Notes under the pieces: generated by a model
What the model was told of the DNA's origin: nothing
Databases searched by the model: none
The model's input: only the letters and a program-made list of their open reading frames with translations
Part shown: in pieces, positions 1 to 5,821 of the stretch
Layout of the letters: each line of letters starts with the position of its first letter
Position numbering within the stretch: position 1 is the stretch's first letter
Source: Solirubrobacteraceae bacterium
GTDB taxonomy: Bacteria > Actinomycetota > Thermoleophilia > Solirubrobacterales > Solirubrobacteraceae
Length of the DNA stretch: 7,604 bases
Assembly (NCBI GenBank): GCA_025455895.1
Contig: JALOLQ010000060.1
Location: 1 to 7,604, forward strand
Direction: 5' to 3'
Translations under genes and position numbers: made by a program

Positions 1-410
1 CCGCGGTCGCGCCACAGGCCCCAGGCCGCGGCGGCCGACTGGTGGCTGATCGCCGCGTCGGGAGCACAGGCCAGCCACGCCGCCCAGAGCCGGCCGCGAT
101 CCTCGCTCGAGGTGTACCCGACCGCGTACACGCCGCCGTACACGCGCTGCAGCCGGTGCTGGGCCAGCCGGCCGTCGATCGCCGCCTTGGTCAGCCCGAG
201 GTCGAGCAGCTGCGCGCGTGAGACGCGCCCGTGCTGTCGCGCGGCGAGCGCCGCCAGCGCCCGCTCCCGCTCCCGCGTGACGGATCCTCCCGGCTCATCC
301 GGGAGGATCCGCCTCGCCGGTGCATGTGGGCGCTGCGGACGGTGGTTCGCGGCGGGTTCTCCCTGAAGATCCGGGGAGATCCGCCGCGCGGACGGGGGTT
401 CGGGGGGCAT
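1..410 (-). CDS. AbiEi-like/DUF559-type protein, N-terminal part (3' end beyond the window; start uncertain)
   Basis: This minus-strand frame is open from an ATG at 410 to the left edge (136 codons, no stop). From about codon 44 it reads VTRERERALAALAARQHGR, then VSRAQLLDLGLTKAAIDGRL and later VYGGVYAVGY and ISHQSAAAAWGLW. That order is typical of the N-terminal winged-helix 'type IV toxin-antitoxin AbiEi-like' domain found in front of DUF559 (endonuclease-like) domains in actinobacteria; the C-terminal part would lie outside the window. The conserved part starts at position 281, but its first codon there is GTC, and no in-frame ATG, GTG or TTG lies between it and 410. An in-frame TGA sits just upstream of 410. 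The first 43 residues would be a Pro/Arg-rich leader encoded across two palindromic repeats, unlike the compact N-terminus usual for the family. Either the leader is real, the ancestral start was lost (pseudogene), or translation starts unusually. The family call is fairly sure; the start and function are not. It lies 53 bp downstream of the HD gene in the same direction. Confidence 0.6.
   Translation of the reverse strand, partial: MPPEPPSARRISPDLQGEPAANHRPQRPHAPARRILPDEPGGSVTRERERALAALAARQHGRVSRAQLLDLGLTKAAIDGRLAQHRLQRVYGGVYAVGYTSSEDRGRLWAAWLACAPDAAISHQSAAAAWGLWRDR
281..311. repeat. Perfect inverted repeat (13-bp arms, 5-nt loop)
   Basis: The arms CGGATCCTCCCGG (281-293) and CCGGGAGGATCCG (299-311) are exact reverse complements around the loop CTCAT. 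In RNA this would form a very stable GC-rich hairpin. It lies inside the leader of the AbiEi-like frame, and its edge at 281 is the first base of the GTC codon where the conserved protein sequence begins. No T-run follows on either strand, so it is not a classical intrinsic terminator, although it could still impede transcripts leaving the HD gene. A diverged copy lies at 355-382. Confidence 0.85.
355..382. repeat. Diverged second copy of the 281-311 palindrome
   Basis: The outer arms GGTTCTCCCT (355-364) and GGGGAGATCC (373-382) pair imperfectly. On the minus strand this copy and the 281-311 copy share the frame GCGGATC, CCC, GGAT, a 5-nt variable loop, then GGGAG and a terminal CC. The two elements are therefore related and spaced about 70 bp apart. 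In the AbiEi-like reading frame they give the similar strings ARRISPD and ARRILPD. They resemble a REP-like interspersed palindrome; no family name can be assigned from this window. Confidence 0.5.
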
Positions 411-463
411 GCGCCCACGCTGGCACCGCCCTCGTCACAGCGCCATGCGCGACCTGCGTCAGC

Positions 464-1282
464 TCACAACCGGAACACCGGCACGAGCCGCTTCTCGTGC
501 TCGGCCTCGATCCGCGCCACCACCTCGATGTGCGGCTCGAGCGGGGTGCCGCGGAGCTTCGTCCCGAGGCCCTCGTCGACCTGGAAGATCCCCGCCGAGT
601 TCGACATCTCGATCTCGATCCGCACCGCCGTCTCGCGGCCCGCGGAGATCTTCACCTCCTCGATCGCGTAGGCCGAGAGCGAGTGGATGTTCGTCTCCCC
701 CGCCTCGAACGGCAGCCGCGCGCGGCCCTTGGCCATGTCGAGCGCGTCGGCGACGCGCACGATCGCGCCCTCGATCGTCACCGGCTCGCCCTTCGAGCGG
801 TGCGAGATGATCGCGTGCATCGCCTCGGCCGCCACGACGGTGCGCTCCGGCTCCTCGTAGACGCCCTCGAGCAGCGCGGGCAGGCGGTCGGCGGCGAGGA
901 ACAGCGAGAAGCGCTCGTGGTCGCGGCGGTGGATCGCCATCCCGAGGCAGTGCAGCATCGCCCCGGCGGCGATCACCACCTCCGCGTCGCGCTCGGCCAT
1001 CCCGTGGTCGGCGACCATCGCGGGCTGCACGCCGCGCTTGAAGAGCAGCCGCGCGAGGCGCAGCGCGATGTTCGTGACGATCTGGATGTGGACCCACGAG
1101 TGGTCGGACATCCCGAGCCGCTGCGCGTTGACCCCGGCGAGATACCACCAGCCGCGCACCTGCGGGTCGGCGTTGACGTTCGCCACGAGCCGCTCGAGGC
1201 GGCGATTGCCGCGCGTCGGCACGCGCAGGCGCGCGGCGTCCACGCGCTCGGCGAGGCCCGGCTGCTCCTCGGGCTCGCTCAT
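464..1282 (-). CDS. HD-domain protein (predicted metal-dependent phosphohydrolase, variant HD motif)
   Basis: A 272-residue protein of the HD superfamily (the HDIG-type family usually called 'HD domain-containing protein'). Visible pieces are SDHSWVHIQIVTNIALRLARLL (His61, His65), the doublet region GAMLHCLGMAIHRRDHERFS (His111, Cys112, His118, His122), HAIISHRS (His156, His161) and VRVADALDMAKGRARLPFE (Asp179, Asp182). A C-terminal strand-rich part follows, with MSNSAGIFQVDE at about 226-237. No signal peptide or membrane segment is visible. The metal-binding Asp expected after His111 is Cys (codon TGC at 949-947), so catalysis may be altered or lost. The start at 1282 is chosen because ATG there overlaps the ppk stop as ATGA and yields MSEPEEQPGL, a normal N-terminus; an upstream ATG at 1390 would only add Arg/Ala-rich sequence from inside ppk. 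No clear Shine-Dalgarno is present, so translation is probably coupled to ppk. Substrate unknown; the context suggests polyphosphate or nucleotide metabolism. Confidence 0.85.
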   Translation of the reverse strand: MSEPEEQPGLAERVDAARLRVPTRGNRRLERLVANVNADPQVRGWWYLAGVNAQRLGMSDHSWVHIQIVTNIALRLARLLFKRGVQPAMVADHGMAERDAEVVIAAGAMLHCLGMAIHRRDHERFSLFLAADRLPALLEGVYEEPERTVVAAEAMHAIISHRSKGEPVTIEGAIVRVADALDMAKGRARLPFEAGETNIHSLSAYAIEEVKISAGRETAVRIEIEMSNSAGIFQVDEGLGTKLRGTPLEPHIEVVARIEAEHEKRLVPVFRL

Positions 1283-3444
1283 GCCGAGGACGACGGGGTG
1301 CGCTCGGCCTCGGTCGCCCGCGCCCGTGCCAGCAGCTCGCGCTGGACGTTGCGCCGTTCCTCGCCCGGCCCGGGCACGACGCGGTCCCACGTCCCGTCAC
1401 GGCGCAGCTCCCACGCCGCGGTGTTGTCGGCCAGGCAGCGCTCGAGCGTGTCGAGCAGCTCGGCCTTCGCCCCGGCGTCGCGCACCGGCGTGATGAGCTC
1501 GACGCGGTTGTCGAGGTTGCGCGGCATGAGGTCGGCCGAGCCGATGAAGACCTCGGTCTCCTCCCCGATCTCGAACGCGTAGATCCGCGAATGCTCGAGG
1601 TAGCGCCCGAGGATCGACACGACCCGGATCCCCTCCGAGACGCCCGGGATGCCGGGGACCAGGCAGCAGATCCCGCGCACGTTGAGGTCGACCGGCACGC
1701 CGGCCTGCGAGGCGAGGTAGAGCGCCTCGATCACGCGCGGGTGCACGAGCGCGTTCATCTTCAGCTTGATGTGCGCGTGCTCGCCGGCGCGGTGCGCCTC
1801 GACCGCGCGCTCGATCCGCGTCACGAGCCCGTCGAGCATGAAGTTCGGGGCCACCAGCACCTCGCGGTAGCCGGTCGGCCGCCCGTAGCCGGTGAGGAAG
1901 TTGAACATGTCCGCGACGTCCGCCCCGAGCCGCTCGTCGCACGAGAAGAGCCCGAAGTCGGTGTAGAGCCGCGCCGTCTTCGGGTGGTAGTTCCCGGTCC
2001 CGATGTGCACGTAGCGGCGCACGCCGTCGCCCTCGCGGCGCACCACGAGGAGCGTCTTGGCGTGCGTCTTCATGTTCGGCAGCCCGTAGACGACGTGGAC
2101 GCCGGACTCCTCGAGCTTGCGCCCCCAGGTGATGTTCGCCTGCTCGTCGAAGCGCGCCTTGAGCTCCACGAGGCAGACGGCCTGCTTGCCCTGCTCGGTG
2201 GCGCGGATCAGCGACGGGACGAGCGGCGAGTCGTCCGAGGTCCGGTACACGGTCTGCTTGATCGCGAGGACGTCCGGGTCCTCCACCGCCTCCATGACGA
2301 ACCGCTCGACCGAGGTGGCGAACGACTCGTAGGGGTGGTGGACGAGCAGGTCCCCGTCGCGGATCACCGAGAAGATGCTGCGCCCGTCCTCCTCGGCCTC
2401 GGCGAGCCGCGGCTGGGTGATCGGGGTGAACGGCTCGTCGCGCAGGCCGCGGTGCCCCGGCAGCCCGGCGAGCTGCCAGAGGTCGTTCATGTCGAGCATG
2501 CCCGGGATCGCGTACACCTGGCGCTCGGACACCCCGAGCGCCGCGATCAGCTCCTCGCGGATGCGCTCGCTGACCCCCGCCTCGACCTCGAGGCGCACGA
2601 CCTCGCCGAACGGCCGCCGGCGCAGCTCGGCCTCGACCGCCTCGAGCAGGTCGTCGGCCTCGTCGGAGATCTCGAAGTCGGCGTCACGCGTCACGCGGAA
2701 GACGCTGCGGTCGACGACCTCCATCCCCGGGAACAGCGCCCCGAGGTTGTCGGCGATCAGGTCCTCGAGCCGCACGAAGGTCTGCTCGCCCTCGACCACC
2801 GGCACGAAGCGCGGGATCATCTCCTTGGGCACCTTCACCCGCGCGAAGACGGTGTGGTCGGTCTTCGGGTCGCGCACGAGCACGGCGAGGCTCAGCGAGA
2901 GGTTCGAGATGTAGGGGAACGGCCGCCCGAGGCCGACCGCCAGCGGCGTGAGCACCGGCAGGATCTGGCGCTTGAAGCGCTCGGAGAGCGCCGGGCGCTG
3001 CTCGGGCGGCACGTCGGCGAGGCCGATCACGCGGATCCCGTGCTCGGCCAGCTCCGGGCGCAGGCGCTCGTCGAAGAGCCGCGCCTGGCGCTCGAGCTGC
3101 GGCTGGATCGTGGCGCGCAGCGCGTCGATCGTCTCCGACGGGTTGAGCCCCGCGCGGCGCTTCTCGGTGATCCCCGCCTCGACCTGGTCGTGCAGACCCG
3201 CGACGCGGATCATGAAGAACTCGTCGAGGTTCGAGGTGAAGATCGCCGCGAACTTCAGCCGCTCGAGCAGCGGCTGCGCCGGGTCGTCGGCGAGCTGGAG
3301 GACGCGGTCGTTGAACGCGACCCACGAGACCTCGCGGTTGAACGACAGCTCCGGGTCGGCGAGGTCGAGCGACTCGCGCGGCGGCGGGAACGGGTCCTCG
3401 GCGGTGGGGGTCCCGTAGGTGTCGCTGACCGGCGCCTCGCTCAC
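1279..3444 (-). CDS. ppk1: Polyphosphate kinase 1 (PPK1)
   Basis: A 721-residue PPK1, which reversibly transfers the terminal phosphate of ATP to long-chain polyphosphate; the length is normal for the family. The N-terminal domain shows FNREVSWVAFNDRVLQLA (35-52) and FTSNLDEFFMIRVAGLHDQ (69-87). The two phospholipase-D-like catalytic domains follow. KTHAKTLLVV holds His461, matching the autophosphorylated His435 of E. coli; YVHIGTGNYH holds His480 (E. coli His454); LEHSRIYAFE holds His618 (E. coli His592). Arg401 (VYRTSDDSP) and Arg431 (LKARFDEQANI) match E. coli Arg375 and Arg405. All five residues keep the E. coli spacing with a constant offset of 26, so the active site looks complete. RGICCLVPG (590-598) and FIGSADLMPRNLDNRVE are further hallmarks. 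The GTG start at 3444 overlaps the preceding CHAD stop (GTGA) and has GAGGA six bases upstream. The stop overlaps the HD start (ATGA). Cytosolic, peripheral to granules or membrane. Confidence 0.98.
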   Translation of the reverse strand: MSEAPVSDTYGTPTAEDPFPPPRESLDLADPELSFNREVSWVAFNDRVLQLADDPAQPLLERLKFAAIFTSNLDEFFMIRVAGLHDQVEAGITEKRRAGLNPSETIDALRATIQPQLERQARLFDERLRPELAEHGIRVIGLADVPPEQRPALSERFKRQILPVLTPLAVGLGRPFPYISNLSLSLAVLVRDPKTDHTVFARVKVPKEMIPRFVPVVEGEQTFVRLEDLIADNLGALFPGMEVVDRSVFRVTRDADFEISDEADDLLEAVEAELRRRPFGEVVRLEVEAGVSERIREELIAALGVSERQVYAIPGMLDMNDLWQLAGLPGHRGLRDEPFTPITQPRLAEAEEDGRSIFSVIRDGDLLVHHPYESFATSVERFVMEAVEDPDVLAIKQTVYRTSDDSPLVPSLIRATEQGKQAVCLVELKARFDEQANITWGRKLEESGVHVVYGLPNMKTHAKTLLVVRREGDGVRRYVHIGTGNYHPKTARLYTDFGLFSCDERLGADVADMFNFLTGYGRPTGYREVLVAPNFMLDGLVTRIERAVEAHRAGEHAHIKLKMNALVHPRVIEALYLASQAGVPVDLNVRGICCLVPGIPGVSEGIRVVSILGRYLEHSRIYAFEIGEETEVFIGSADLMPRNLDNRVELITPVRDAGAKAELLDTLERCLADNTAAWELRRDGTWDRVVPGPGEERRNVQRELLARARATEAERTPSSSA

Positions 3445-4256
3445 GCGCGATCCTCGGGCGCCTCGTCCGGGTCCGGTGCGGGCGGCCCGACGGGCGCCTC
3501 GGGGTCGCCGGCCGGGATCGTCGGATGGATCCCGCCGACGGCGTGGTGGACGGGATGCGGGGCGGGAACGGCCGCGACGGCGACCGGCGCCGGCGCGTCG
3601 ACCACCGGGCCGACCGGGGCCTCGGGCGCGCCCGCGGCCATCGTGGGGCGCGGCGGCTCGGCCGGCGGCGCGGGCGCGACCGGCACCTCCGGCGCGGGGG
3701 GCGGCGCGGGCCGCTCGGCGATCGCGTACTCCAGCCGCGCCCGGAAGCCCTCGCGCTCGAGCTCGCGCCAGAGCTCGGTGAAGCGGTCGAAGAGCAGGTC
3801 GCGGCGCGCGCGCAGGTAGGTCTCGAGCGCAACGAGCCCGCTCCAGGCGGAGCCGTGCGGGAGCCGCGCGGCGAGGGCGGGATCGAGGTCCATCGCGTCG
3901 CCGGCGCGGCGGCGCAGCTCGGCGGCGTCGGCGTCGCGCAGCTCGAGCACGAGCGCCTCGACCCGCGGGAGCTGGACGTCGCAGTCGTGGATCTCCCCGA
4001 GCAGGTCCTGGAGGTCCTTGGCGCGCTTGGCCGCCGTCTTCGCGTACGGGCCGAAGCAGGCCTCGGCCGTCACCTCGAGCACGTAGCGCACGCGCTTGGC
4101 GGCGATCCGCATGTCGTGCAGCTCGCGCACCGAGCGCGGGTCGAGCGCAGCCGGGATGAACGAGCACAGCTCGTCGAGACGCACGGCGACGATCCGCTGC
4201 GCGTTGTCGGCGAGCGCGTCCTGCGGCTCGAGCCCCTTCACGCGGCGTGCCTTCAC
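3441..4256 (-). CDS. CHAD-domain protein with Pro/Ala-rich C-terminal tail (C-half-type CHAD)
   Basis: A 271-residue protein. Residues 1 to about 180 form a helical CHAD module: ELHDMRIAAKRVRYVLEV (45-62; His47, Arg50, Lys54, Arg55, Arg57), then AKRAKDLQDLLGEIHDCDVQ (76-95) and a helix-rich stretch ending FRARLEYAIAE. CHAD domains are basic helical bundles that bind polyphosphate. The KRVRY and DLQDLLGE signatures are those usually seen in the second half of a full CHAD domain. The folded part is shorter than a canonical CHAD (about 250-300 residues, two four-helix bundles). Residues 182-271 are rich in Pro, Ala and Val, contain PEAPVGP twice (210-216 and 252-258), and look disordered. The start is a GTG at 4256, one base after the TGA of the preceding CHAD gene; the stop overlaps the ppk1 start. 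It probably tethers or organises polyphosphate near PPK1. Confidence 0.88.
   Translation of the reverse strand: MKARRVKGLEPQDALADNAQRIVAVRLDELCSFIPAALDPRSVRELHDMRIAAKRVRYVLEVTAEACFGPYAKTAAKRAKDLQDLLGEIHDCDVQLPRVEALVLELRDADAAELRRRAGDAMDLDPALAARLPHGSAWSGLVALETYLRARRDLLFDRFTELWRELEREGFRARLEYAIAERPAPPPAPEVPVAPAPPAEPPRPTMAAGAPEAPVGPVVDAPAPVAVAAVPAPHPVHHAVGGIHPTIPAGDPEAPVGPPAPDPDEAPEDRA
3451..3455 (-). promoter_or_regulatory. Ribosome binding site for ppk1 (supports the GTG start)
   Basis: On the minus strand GAGGA lies six bases upstream of the GTG at 3444. It is inside the last codons of the upstream CHAD gene. It supports re-initiation at the GTGA overlap and favours this start over internal alternatives. 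Confidence 0.6.
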
Positions 4257-4257
4257 C

Positions 4258-4863
4258 TCACCACCCCGTGTCCGTGTTGACGTTCGCCGGGCCCGGGTCG
4301 TGGGGGCCGGCCTCCAGGCGCCCGAGCCCGTGCGGATGCTCGTCCACCGGGGCCGGCGCCTCCTCGTCCTCGTCCTCCGCGGACTCCGCCGGCGCGGCGC
4401 TCGCGGCGAGCCGCATCAGGCGGCCCTCGAGGTCGCTCGTGCGCATCTCCTCGAGCGCGCGCTCGAGGATCACGTTGCCGTCCTGCTGCTCGGCGCGTGT
4501 GCGGGCGATGAAGACCTCGACCCCGGCGCGCTCGCCCGGCCCGACCGAGGCGGCGAACTGCTCGAGCGCGAGCAGCTCGACGTCCGGGTCGCGGCGCGCG
4601 CCGAGCGCGTCGGCGAGCGCCTTGACGTCGCGCAGCACCGGCCGCAGCTCCTTGCGCGGGAAGCACGGCGCGTAGACCTCCAGCACCGCGCGCAGCCGGC
4701 GCGTCGCCACGCGCATGTCGTGGACGCCCTCGATCCGGCTCGTGTCGAGCACGCCGTGCGCATGGCTGAAGACCTCGCGCGCCCGCACCTCGACGGTCAG
4801 CGCCGCCGCCTGTGCGTACGGCATCGCCCCGTCGAGCCCGGGGATCTCGCGTGCCTTGGCCAT
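4258..4863 (-). CDS. Short CHAD-domain protein, first gene of the polyphosphate operon (N-half-type CHAD)
   Basis: A 201-residue protein beginning MAKAREIPGLDG. The CHAD signature VHDMRVATRRLRAVLEVY lies at 47-64 (His48, Arg51, Arg55, Arg56, Arg58), followed by DVKALADALGARRDPDVELL at 79-98. The HDMRVATRRLR and LGxxRDxDV patterns are those of the first half of a normal CHAD domain. The helical part ends near residue 155, so it is about half the usual length. The last 45 residues are acidic then Pro/Gly/His-rich (AEDEDEEAPAPVDEHPHG) and look unstructured. The ATG at 4863 is chosen over one at 4905 because the longer form would add a non-family sequence and run through the likely -10 box. There is no Shine-Dalgarno, consistent with a leaderless or very short-leader transcript. 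Inferred role: polyphosphate binding, perhaps pairing with the CHAD protein encoded next. Confidence 0.85.
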   Translation of the reverse strand: MAKAREIPGLDGAMPYAQAAALTVEVRAREVFSHAHGVLDTSRIEGVHDMRVATRRLRAVLEVYAPCFPRKELRPVLRDVKALADALGARRDPDVELLALEQFAASVGPGERAGVEVFIARTRAEQQDGNVILERALEEMRTSDLEGRLMRLAASAAPAESAEDEDEEAPAPVDEHPHGLGRLEAGPHDPGPANVNTDTGW

Positions 4864-4945
4864 CGTGGTCCAGCGTAGTATCGCGCCTGTCCGGCCCGCG
4901 TCCACCGGGCGGGGCGATCCGCACCCGCTCTGCGATCATCCGGGC
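4864..4945. promoter_or_regulatory. Divergent intergenic region between the CHAD operon and the ABC exporter operon
   Basis: This 82-bp gap must hold promoters for both directions. Besides the minus-strand candidate, the plus strand carries GATCAT at 4934-4939 preceded by TGC, which resembles an extended -10 box. It ends six bases before the GTG at 4946, so the ABC transcript would be leaderless; no good -35 was found for it. No obvious operator dyad was seen, but in so short a gap a bound regulator could affect both operons. Confidence 0.4.
4877..4904 (-). promoter_or_regulatory. Candidate promoter of the CHAD-ppk1-HD operon
   Basis: On the minus strand TGGACG (4904-4899) and GATACT (4882-4877) are separated by 16 bases. 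Each matches four of six positions of the TTGACA and TATAAT consensus. Transcription would start near 4870, leaving about seven bases before the ATG at 4863, which fits the lack of a Shine-Dalgarno there. GATACT is the most AT-rich spot in the divergent gap. Inferred only. Confidence 0.4.
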
Positions 4946-5821
4946 GTGACCTCGGCCACCCCGGCGATCCTCGTGCGCGACCTGCACAAGCGCTACGGCG
5001 ACCACGAGGCGGTTCGCGGCATCTCGTTCGAGGTGGCCGCGGGCGAGGTGTTCGGCCTGCTCGGCCCGAACGGCGCGGGCAAGACGACGACCGTGGAGAT
5101 CCTCGAGGGGTTCCGCGAGCGCTCGGGCGGCATCGTCTCGGTCCTCGGCCTCGACCCGCAGGCCGGCGCCCGCGACCTGCGCCCGCGGATCGGGATCGTG
5201 CTCCAGAGCTGCGGGATCTACCGCCACATCAAGGTCCACGAGGCCGTCGAATACTGGGCGGGGCTCTACCCGCACCCGCGCGACGTGGACGAGGTGGTCG
5301 AGATCGTCGGGCTGACCGAGAAGCGCGACGCGCTCGCCCGCACGCTCTCCGGCGGGCAGGCACGCCGGCTCGACCTCGCGCTCGCGCTCGTCGGCGACCC
5401 GGAGCTGATCTTCCTCGACGAGCCGACGACCGGCTTCGACCCGGCCGCGCGCCGCGCGGCCTGGTCGACGGTGCGCCGCCTCCAGGAGCTGGGCAAGACC
5501 GTCCTGCTGACGACGCACTACCTCGACGAGGCCCAGGCGCTGTGCGACCGGGTGGCGATCGTCATGGACGGCCGCGTGCTCGCCGAGGGCCCGCCGGCGA
5601 CGCTCGGCCCCGCCGGCACGCGCTACCGCGTGAGCTGGCGCGACGAGGCCGGAACGCTCCAGGAGCGCGAGGAGCGCGACCCGACGGCGCTGCTGCACCA
5701 GCTCACGAGTGCGGCGCTCGCCCGCGGCGAGGCGCTGACCGATCTCTCGGTCAGCCGCCCGAGCCTCGAGGACGTCTACCTCGAGCTGACCGCCGAGGCC
5801 CCGCAGGAGCAGCGCTCGTGA
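4946..5821 (+). CDS. ABC transporter ATP-binding protein, DrrA-type exporter family
   Basis: A 291-residue cytosolic ATPase that would power export through the permease encoded next. It has a complete nucleotide-binding domain: Walker A GPNGAGKT (40-47), Q-loop Gln87, signature LSGGQ (134-138), Walker B LIFLDEP (154-160) and the switch His191 (LLTTHYLDEA). The C-terminal part ends with SVSRPSLEDVYLELT, the hallmark of the DrrA/CcmA-like ABC-2 subfamily used by antibiotic, lipid and polysaccharide exporters. The start is the GTG at 4946, which gives VTSATPAILVRDLHKRYGDH, a normal N-terminus; the frame is open further upstream but that part is antisense to the CHAD gene and has no family resemblance. 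No Shine-Dalgarno is visible. The stop overlaps the permease start as GTGA, so the two are co-translated. The substrate cannot be told from sequence. Confidence 0.95.
   Translation: MTSATPAILVRDLHKRYGDHEAVRGISFEVAAGEVFGLLGPNGAGKTTTVEILEGFRERSGGIVSVLGLDPQAGARDLRPRIGIVLQSCGIYRHIKVHEAVEYWAGLYPHPRDVDEVVEIVGLTEKRDALARTLSGGQARRLDLALALVGDPELIFLDEPTTGFDPAARRAAWSTVRRLQELGKTVLLTTHYLDEAQALCDRVAIVMDGRVLAEGPPATLGPAGTRYRVSWRDEAGTLQEREERDPTALLHQLTSAALARGEALTDLSVSRPSLEDVYLELTAEAPQEQRS
5805..5809 (+). promoter_or_regulatory. Ribosome binding site for the ABC-2 permease
   Basis: AGGAG lies eight bases before the GTG at 5818, within the last codons of the ATPase gene. It is the clearest Shine-Dalgarno in the window and fixes the permease start at the GTGA overlap. 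Confidence 0.75.

Noticed and set aside
281..311. The strong hairpin as an intrinsic terminator of the HD operon
   Set aside because: There is no T-run after the stem on the minus strand, it is about 150 bases past the HD stop, and a related copy nearby argues for a repeat element. A non-classical terminator role is not excluded.
191..418. A 75-codon minus-strand frame at the palindromes, including an ATG at 298
   Set aside because: It is out of frame with the recognisable AbiEi-like sequence, ends shortly, and is dominated by the repeat sequence.
464..1390. Longer HD protein starting at the ATG at 1390
   Set aside because: The extra 36 residues are Arg/Ala/Gly-rich, come from inside ppk1, and do not fit the family. 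The ATGA overlap at 1282 is a standard coupled start.
320..1582. A 420-codon open frame on the plus strand opposite the HD gene
   Set aside because: Same GC-driven shadow effect. It crosses two palindromes and two genes on the other strand and has no domain-like sequence.
1591..3819. A 742-codon open frame on the plus strand opposite ppk1
   Set aside because: It is antisense to an unambiguous ppk1 with an intact active site. Its product is His/Arg/Asp/Val-rich low-complexity sequence, as expected from the complement of high-GC codons, and shows no recognisable domain.
1279..4167. The ppk1 frame staying open far upstream of its GTG, suggesting a fusion
   Set aside because: The upstream 240 codons are Arg/Ala low-complexity sequence in the shadow of the CHAD gene. 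The GTG at 3444 has a ribosome binding site and gives a normal PPK1 length.
4258..4905. Longer first CHAD protein starting at the ATG at 4905
   Set aside because: The additional 14 residues lie over the likely -10 box, and the MAKAREIPGL start fits CHAD proteins better.
4253..5698. A 481-codon minus-strand frame crossing the CHAD gene and the ABC ATPase
   Set aside because: It spans a divergent promoter region, reads Arg/Ala-rich sequence, and conflicts with two well-supported genes.
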